A stretch of 64,000 nt of DNA from Lucinisca nassula (taxonomy: Eukaryota; Mollusca; Bivalvia; Lucinida; Lucinidae), in contig OY757013.1 in NCBI GenBank assembly GCA_963580285.1, forward strand, positions 150,959,900-151,023,899, written 5' to 3'. A program made the position numbers and the translations under genes. The notes under the pieces were generated by a model. It made no database searches, was not told where the DNA came from, and worked only from the letters and a program-made list of their open reading frames with translations. Shown here one piece after another: positions 57,878 through 64,000 of the stretch. How positions within the stretch are numbered: position 1 is the first letter of the stretch; each line of letters opens with the position of its first letter.

Positions 57878-58504
57878 ACAATGTTTAATCAAAACGGGCA
57901 AATGTTTGCAAAATGTACCTTTTTCTTATGGTTTTTGTGTAATTGCCATGAGAAAGAGAGAAAAAAAAGGTGACATAGGGGGTATAACGACAGGGTTAGG
58001 GGTATAAAGAGAGGGTTAGGGGAGGATGAGAAAGAAATGATTAAAGTTAGACCACAGAACATTTCTCCATCTAATTACTACAAGAACAGAAGGCCTTATC
58101 CTACTGAAAGCCAATACCAGTTGGATGCCCCAATGACTAAAGAAAATACAATCACGGCTGGAAAATTTCTCTCAAAATTTCACTTGTCCTGCATGAACAA
58201 CAGAACCAGGGCATCCAGATTTTGGAAAATTTCACAGGGACTAGACTGAACTTATAATCTTCTTCCAAAACTTTTAATCATTATGGTGAGAGGACCAGTG
58301 GACTTTTCCAACCCTGACAATATCTCTGCCACTCCCAACCTAACACTGACTGAGGAATGTTCAAAATAAAAACTACACATAAACCTCTCTGTAATATTGT
58401 TCAATATGACATGGCTTAAACGTGGATTTGAAAGCATAGAGATTATGAGCATAAATGTTTTTTTTTTTTTTTCATAAAATCTGTACACTTGTTAGGATAT
58501 GTGT

Positions 58505-58838
58505 TTGCTTGTTTTAATTGAGGTTTTACATCCCCATAGGTTTTACATCCCCATCAACACTATTTAGGTGATTTTGGAGGTGTTGCTTCAAATTTTGTGG
58601 GATTTTTACCAGTCACTGAGGACAATACGAGATGCTGCTTCCAATTTTGTGGGACCTAACACCGGGATGAAATGACATCTCAAGCCCTGTCGCCCAACGG
58701 AACCAAAAGGATTTATCAGCACCACTTTGCTTGGACAGGCTTAGACCTTCTAAGTGGTTTACCAGTACTCGTGTCATTTGGTTTCAGCTCTGGGGGTAAG
58801 CATTTTGCAGCCCAATCTATTTCTCCAAGCCCCGATGG
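58505..58838 (-). mobile_element. SINE-A, copy 9, internally duplicated
   Basis: AGGTTTTACATCCCCAT is duplicated at 58530-58553, and GCTTCAAATTTTGTGGGA / GCTTCCAATTTTGTGGGA also occurs twice. Right end AGCCCCGATGG. Confidence 0.62.
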
Positions 58839-59114
58839 ATATGTGTTACACAGTTGTTTTCAAGACTCAGTTTCTGCTTTGGACCCCAACGACAGTGTTA
58901 CAAAGAGGCTATGGTGTATACTATTATCAAATGCAAGTCTTAAGCCTTTGTATCTTGAGGAAGTTGTTCTGCATGATAAAGGCATGAGAATATGCTGTAT
59001 GTTAGCCATGAATGAAAGACGTTAACAACACATCAGTCCAAATTAGTTTTATTGCTTTACTGTCCCAGATAAGAGGGGGTATCCACATATTATTTTTCTT
59101 ATTTCTGCATGAAA

Positions 59115-59212
59115 ACATGTTGAAATCCATTAGAAGCGCCTCAGTGAGAAGCGCCTCAGTGAGAAGCGCCTCAGTCTTCTAGTGAGTACCCACAACATAT
59201 TTTCGTGCAGAA
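59115..59212. repeat. MITE-H-like palindrome with tripled centre
   Basis: AAACATGTTGAAATCCATTA / TAGTGAGTACCCACAACATA arms. The centre GAAGCGCCTCAGTGA is repeated three times. Confidence 0.65.
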
Positions 59213-59293
59213 ACCAGAAAAATATCCGTAATTTTCTGAAAAAGCCCCTCATCTGTGTGAATGCACAGGCTGATCTGAGACTTTGTAGCTTAC

Positions 59294-59506
59294 TTAACCC
59301 TTCTCTTGCTGAATATTCATTTAAGCCACACCCATTTCTGTCTATCAACCAATCAAATTACTTGATTTAAGTTATTGCTACAAATTCATAAATTGAATGT
59401 CAAACAGTGTAGATCCTGATCAGATGGCTTCTTCAGAAGCCATCTGATCTGGGTCTACACTGTTTCCAAAGATAGGGGTTGTCGTGAACAGCAAGATAAG
59501 GGTTAA
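59294..59506. mobile_element. MITE-M1 copy, RPL13A intron
   Basis: TTAACCCTTCTCTTGCT / AGCAAGATAAGGGTTAA, core palindrome 59404-59465. Located 295 bp from the third snoRNA. Confidence 0.82.
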
Positions 59507-59800
59507 TAATCATTGTAAGTTTTGTCATGCCTCAGTTTGTTTATCAACAGTCACTGCAACATGACCAAGATTAAAAAGTATCTTTTGCAGTTAATGAGCT
59601 GCCCCCTTTCAATCAATGTGTGATATTCCTGGATTTTCCTGCCATTCCTTGTATGATTTATGTATGAGTTTTACGTGCCACCAACAACTAAGGCCATATG
59701 GAGACAGGGCTACTATTCCCTGCCCCTGGCTGTCAGTCTTGGGGAATCATTGACTTGCTATTACGTAGGAAAGTGTTATGTAAACATGTCTAAGCAATAA

Positions 59801-59882
59801 TCCATCTCAGTTGGTAGTGCATGTAGTAGTTTCATCTTAGAATCAAAGAGATTCGGTGAAATCTGGGGTCATCATTGATGGA
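59801..59882 (-). ncRNA. SNORD33: Box C/D snoRNA, SNORD33 (U33)-like copy 3, diverged
   Basis: Same intron and strand as the other two. Terminal stem TCCATC/GATGGA, box C ATGATGA (59875-59869), box D CTGA (59810-59807), and antisense CATGCACTACCA plus A before box D, identical to copies 1 and 2. The middle differs completely, with candidate D' TTTGA and C' AGATGAA, so it may carry a different second guide. Conservation of the D guide and stem against a changed middle points to selection. Confidence 0.83.
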
Positions 59883-60284
59883 CTGCCTGCTTCAAGAACA
59901 CTGTAGCTAATTTAACATAACCAATACAACTCTTTATCATTTGATGTTGCAAAAAGCTATTCAGGGGTACAGACTAAGCATTTTGCTGGCCCCCAGATTG
60001 TGTTAAATCCAAATTTACATTAAGTTAATAGGCATTTTTTATTCAAAACTTGGGCACCCAGGCAAAAAGTTAAGGCGCCTTGGGTGACTGGGCGCCTGTT
60101 AGTCTGTATCCCTGCTATTTTTGCTGAAAAATGACCATGCTGCTCTTTTTTTACCAAAAAAATATTAGTGTATTAAATACTGGGTTTTTTTTGGTTTACT
60201 TATTTTGAAACAGAGCCAATCCTTAATCAGTGGTGGACGAAAAACGGAGTAGCCAGAAAAAACCCTCCTGACCTTCTGTTGCTG

Positions 60285-60390
60285 AACTTTACGTCTCACA
60301 TGTGACTCAAGCAAGGCTCGAATCCAATGGTGAGTGTCCCGATAATTATGAGTCACTGCTCCAACCCACTGGGTGACAGACACCCACTGT
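60285..60390 (-). repeat. tRNA-like SINE head, minus strand
   Basis: Minus strand: GTCACCCAGTGGGTTGGAGC (A box) and TTGGATTCGAGCC (B box). Only the head is recognisable. Confidence 0.45.
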
Positions 60391-60784
60391 ATTAAAAACT
60401 TGAGTGCACTTGCTAAATCATTTAACATTTTGGCCACCACTTTGAACAACTGCTCCCAGACCCATAGTTTAACCAAATTCTGTACCAGAATTGCCGTGAA
60501 TATTGGTACTCTTTGAACTATGTTTGTAATCTAGCTGATCTATTAGAGCTAATGCACTTGGAGAATGAGGTTTATACATGGAGATATTAAAAAATCCACT
60601 AATCTTCCATGCTGCCTTAAAACCATTCAAATGCATTACCTTCCCTGTTGCCTTTAGACTTTTTAATGCCAATACACCCCCTTAGCTCAAAAGTTTTCAA
60701 GACAATTTGTCTATAATCACCCTCTAGATTGAGCCTGTGACAGATATAATGACAGAATGACAATGGTGAAGACCCTTTTGCATC

Positions 60785-61131
60785 ACGAAAACACACCTAT
60801 ATAATTCTGACCCCCCTTGAACCCCACTTTTTTAATGTAAAACTGGGGTTTACAGGGGTTTACAGAGGTCTTATTTCTGCTCTAAAATATAGATTGTGGG
60901 TACTCGTTAGAACCGCCTCATTGAGGCGGTTCTTATGTGTACCCACAATCTATATTTTAAATATAGATTGTGGGTACTCGTTAGAACCGCCTCAATGAGG
61001 TGGTTCGTACGTGTACCCACAATCTATATTTTGACCAGAAATAAGGAAAATATCACAATTTTTCGTCTTAAATTTGTGTATTTTTGGCGGTAAAGTTTAC
61101 AATGTATTTGTATAGGCGTGTTTTCGTAATA
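60785..61131. mobile_element. MITE-H copy with duplicated central palindrome
   Basis: TIRs ATCACGAAAACACACCTATA / TATAGGCGTGTTTTCGTAAT. Two successive 70 bp palindromes (60887-60958 and 60959-61031), each ATAGATTGTGGGTACTCGTT plus its complement. Ends 33 bp from the RPL13A exon donor. Confidence 0.85.
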
Positions 61132-61164
61132 GCATCCAATGTTTTTATACTGGTCAATACTTAC

Positions 61165-61287
61165 ATCTTGCTCCTTCTTCTTTTCATAATATTTATTGGA
61201 CTTGACCTTTCTCTTGGCCTCTAATGTTGATATGACATTCTGGTACTTCCAGCCCACCTCATGGGCAAGTCTATTCAAGTCACAGTA
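61165..61287 (-). CDS. RPL13A: Ribosomal protein uL13 (RPL13A), penultimate coding exon
   Basis: A 123 nt phase-0 exon on the minus strand with acceptor TTTTTTCTAG before TAC TGT GAC and donor GAT|GTAAGT. It encodes 41 residues that include [20 protein letters not shown] and end KKKEQD. This matches the uL13 segment [13 protein letters not shown]...TLE.KRK. The protein is a large-subunit ribosomal component, also known in vertebrates for extraribosomal roles. Together with the next exon the alignment to animal uL13 runs without a gap to the C terminus. Upstream exons are not visible between 61288 and 64000, so the gene extends past the right edge. Confidence 0.93.
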
Positions 61288-61689
61288 CTAGAAAAAATAT
61301 CAAGATAGTATCAATCCTTAATTCACTATTTACTGGCCTTGGTTTTGGTTTGTAATTTTAATGGCCCAGTCAACATTATTATTTTTTTAGGTCATGTCGA
61401 CCCAGTCAGTTTACCTTACAACACTATTATCATTTATCATAGCAGTTAGCAAGTGGTTTACATTTTTTTGGGGGGGCCAGTACCTGACAACTGCCCTTCT
61501 TGGATCAGCACTTCAGCGGAAGGGAGAATTTACTGGCCTTGACTATGTTCTGGACCTACAGCTCACACCCTTCAATGAAAGACAGAACACATCATGGTAG
61601 CAGCAAAGCAACATCAGTAGCAGTGAAGGGCCACTTCTTGATAGCTCTAGATAAGGTGTTATCAGGATGATTATGGGATATTTTTTTCT

Positions 61690-61775
61690 TATTTCTCCAA
61701 TAAAACATGTTGTGGGTACTTGTTAGAACTGCCTCATTGAGTACAGTTCCGACAACACATTTCAAACAGTAAATA
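61690..61775. repeat. Degraded MITE-H-like palindrome
   Basis: AAACATGTTGTGGGTACTTG ... CAGTTCCGACAACACATTT, with a shortened right arm. Confidence 0.5.
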
Positions 61776-61779
61776 AGGG

Positions 61780-62345
61780 AAATCACCCGATTCATCTTCA
61801 TTTGTCCTCCTTGACTAGAGCTACGCAACTTCTGTTGCAGTTTATTTTTGTTATGCTTTGTCTTTGGGTGTGTGTGTCGCTTATATTTTTTTGTTTTGGA
61901 TAGCCAATTGGCCATTTGTGGGAAAGTAACTGTCTGTCTGGCTTTTCACTGTTACTGTTTCCACTAGGGTCTTGCTATTTCATGTTTGTGTTTCTTTCCC
62001 TTTGGTGTCTCTGACTGGAGGTGTGGGTTAACTGTATCGATTCCTGATCATTGCATTCACTTCTATTTTCCATCAAAACATTCATGTCAAAGGACTGAAC
62101 TTGGTGTGTTTTTTAAGAATTTTTATTATCTAAAGAGTCACATGACTAAAATTTCAAAATTTCTTGACAGGCAAAAGGCAGTCGTTCTTAACCATTTGGT
62201 TTAATGGGTATCATCCCATTTCATCTACTTGCCCATTTCATCTACTGTTCCATTTCTTCTACTCCCATTTTATCTACTTTCCCTTTTAATTTGGAAGTAG
62301 ATGAAATGGCATTTGGACTTATCCCATTTTGATACATTGATAATT
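61780..62345. other. Unassigned sequence, probable RPL13A intron
   Basis: AT-rich, with a CCATTTCATCTACT-type short repetition at 62215-62320. No exon of RPL13A and no snoRNA boxes found. Confidence 0.4.
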
Positions 62346-62348
62346 GAC

Positions 62349-64000
62349 AAGAGGGCCATGATGGCCCAGAATCGCTCACCTGAATATGTTTCAAAGCTTA
62401 TCGAAATGAGGGATTCATTGTTTTAAGGAGATGTGGACCAAAGACTTATCTTTTGAGGCTATTTTTCATTGTAGTGGAATTTGAAGGTTTTTCTATTTTT
62501 AGCTCTGGTGTCCATTTTGTTTAATAGAGCAGAACAGTTCAGGCAATTTTAAAAGAGGGTCACTCAAGGAACATTCCTAGGAAATTTTCAAATTGGGCCA
62601 TTTGCCTAGGAGGAAATGTCATTTGAAGATTTTTCTATTTTTAGCTCTGGTGGCCATTTTGTTTAACGGAGGGGAACGATTGAGGCAATTCTGAAAGAGG
62701 GTCACTCAAGGAACATTCCTGTGAAATTATTTTCAAATAGGGCAATTTGCCTAGGAGAAGATGTCATTTAAAGGTTTTTCTATTTTTAGCTCTGGTGGCC
62801 ATTTTGTTTAACTAAGCAGAACGATTTTGGCAATTTTGAAAGAGGGTCACTCAAGGAACATTCCTGTGAAATTATTTTCAAATCAGGCAATTTGCCTAGG
62901 AGGAGATGTCATTTAAAGGTTTTTCTATTTTAGATATGGCGGCCATTTTGTTTAACAGAGCAGAACAATTTAGGCAATTTTGAAAGAGGGTCACTCTAGG
63001 AACATTCCTGTGAAATTCTTTTCAAATCGGGCCATTTGCCTAGATGTCATTAAAAGGTTTTTCTATTTTCAGCTGTGGTGGCCATTTTTTTTAACGGAGC
63101 CGAACAATTTAGGCAATTTTGAAAGAGGGTCAATGTAGGTGACCACTTGCCATTACTACATGCTAAATATCCAAGCTCTGGGCCCTGTGGTTTCAGAGAA
63201 GATGTTTGAAGCTTTTTTTCAATGAGTATATAGGAGCTAATGGGCCCAGAGGTGTGGCCAATTTGGACCCCAGGGGCATGATTGGCAGGAATTATGTAAG
63301 TTATCACTTGCCATTGCTACATGCTAAATATCGAAGCTCTGGGCCCTGTGGTTTCAGAGTAGATTTTTTAAGCTTTTTTCCATTATAAGTCTATGGGAGC
63401 CAAGGGGCACCGGGGCATGGCCCATTTGGAACCCAGGGGCATGATTGGCAGGAATTATGTAGATGACCACTTGCCCTTGCTACATGCTAAATATCTAGGC
63501 TCTGGGCCCTGTGGTTTCAGAGAAGAAGATTTTTGAAGCTTTTTTCCATTATGAGTCCATGGGAGTGAAGGGGCGCCAGAGCATGGCCCATTTGGAACCC
63601 AGGGGCATGATTGGCAGGAATTATGTAGGTGACCACTTGCCATTGCTACATGCTAAATATCTTAGCTCTGGGCCCTGTGGTTTCAGAGAAGATTTTTTAA
63701 CCTTTTTTCCATTATGAGTATACAGGAGCTCAGGGGCCCTGGGGTGTGGCCAATTTGGACCCCAGGGGCATGATTGGCAGGAATTATGTAGGTGACCACT
63801 TGCCCTTGCTACATGCTAAATATCTAAGCTCTGGGCCCTGTGGTTTCAGGGAAGAAGATTTTTGAAGCTTTTTTCCATTATGAGTCTATAGGAGCGAAGG
63901 GGCCTCCGGGCGTGGTCACTTGAACCCCAGGGGCATGATTGGCAGGAATTATGTAGGTGACCACAATATGAGTCTATGGGTGCGAAGGGACCCCTGGGAG
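62349..64000 (+). repeat. Hairpin-capped array, family R-type start, runs off the window
   Basis: Start GACAAGAGGGCCATGATGGC, CCAGAATCGCTCACC. First about five ~155 bp units (GGTGGCCATTTTGTTTAACG, GAGGGTCACTCAAGGAACAT), then from 63120 ~165 bp units (GGGGCATGATTGGCAGGAAT, TACATGCTAAATATC). The second part is the inverse of 9600-10830. Confidence 0.8.

Larger units (their letters stand above)
57285..58090. repeat. ~410 bp tandem duplication carrying two snoRNA genes
   Basis: Unit 1 (57285-57700) and unit 2 (57701-58090) both start AGATAAATTTTTGA. Both share ATGTGGCCAGGTATTTCAAC, the snoRNA, the GGTGACATAGGGGGTATAA stretch, and end CTAAT.ACTACAAGAACAGA. Unit 1 also carries a poly-G tract that unit 2 lacks. 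Confidence 0.85.

Noticed and set aside
61394..61600. 68-residue + strand frame with hydrophobic segment
   Set aside because: No homology recognised, single short frame in RPL13A intronic sequence.

Overview
This is a repeat-dense, AT-rich animal genome window, most likely from a bivalve mollusc. The evidence is spliced GT-AG genes, tRNA-derived SINEs, 5'-truncated LINEs and many MITEs. There are also large arrays of 100-430 bp units carrying GGTCAAGGTCA-type phrases and ending in (GGAC)n plus a hairpin. The bivalve assignment is inference; the eukaryotic gene structure is read directly. Only two protein-coding genes can be supported.

Genes. (1) A complete three-coding-exon gene on the + strand (11222-17864) encodes a 472-residue BTB-BACK protein resembling BTBD17. 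(2) The last two coding exons of ribosomal protein uL13 (RPL13A) lie on the - strand (61165-61287 and 52244-52327), separated by an 8.8 kb intron; the 5' part of the gene lies beyond the right edge. That intron holds three box C/D snoRNA genes (57372-57458, 57793-57877, 59801-59882). All carry the antisense element of SNORD33/U33, which in vertebrates also sits in an RPL13A intron. Two copies lie in a ~410 bp tandem duplication; the third is diverged.

Layout. 1-1800: SINE-A copies and hairpins. 2000-8150: a chain of truncated LINEs and a SINE, each abutting long (ATCT)n arrays. 8200-11000: SINE-T copies and unit arrays. 11000-18000: BTBD17-like gene with repeat-filled introns. 18000-28300: MITEs, SINEs, palindromes and a recent ~494 bp tandem duplication. 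28300-39400: long arrays interrupted by an RTE-like LINE, a SINE and a 2.5 kb insertion. 39454-44771: a 5.3 kb candidate DNA transposon with long imperfect TIRs and a 5 bp TSD. 44819-51770: several hairpin-ended elements nested inside one another and inside a split MITE. 52200-61300: the RPL13A 3' end and its intron. 61300-64000: unassigned sequence, then an array running off the edge.

How the parts relate. The SINE-T family and the LINEs share their 3' tail (GGTAATGGYCAAATRTGACC then TAGA repeats), which suggests the SINE is mobilised by the LINE machinery. Several MITE families with different terminal repeats share one central palindrome. Many arrays, although unrelated in unit sequence, share the same hairpin-capped architecture.
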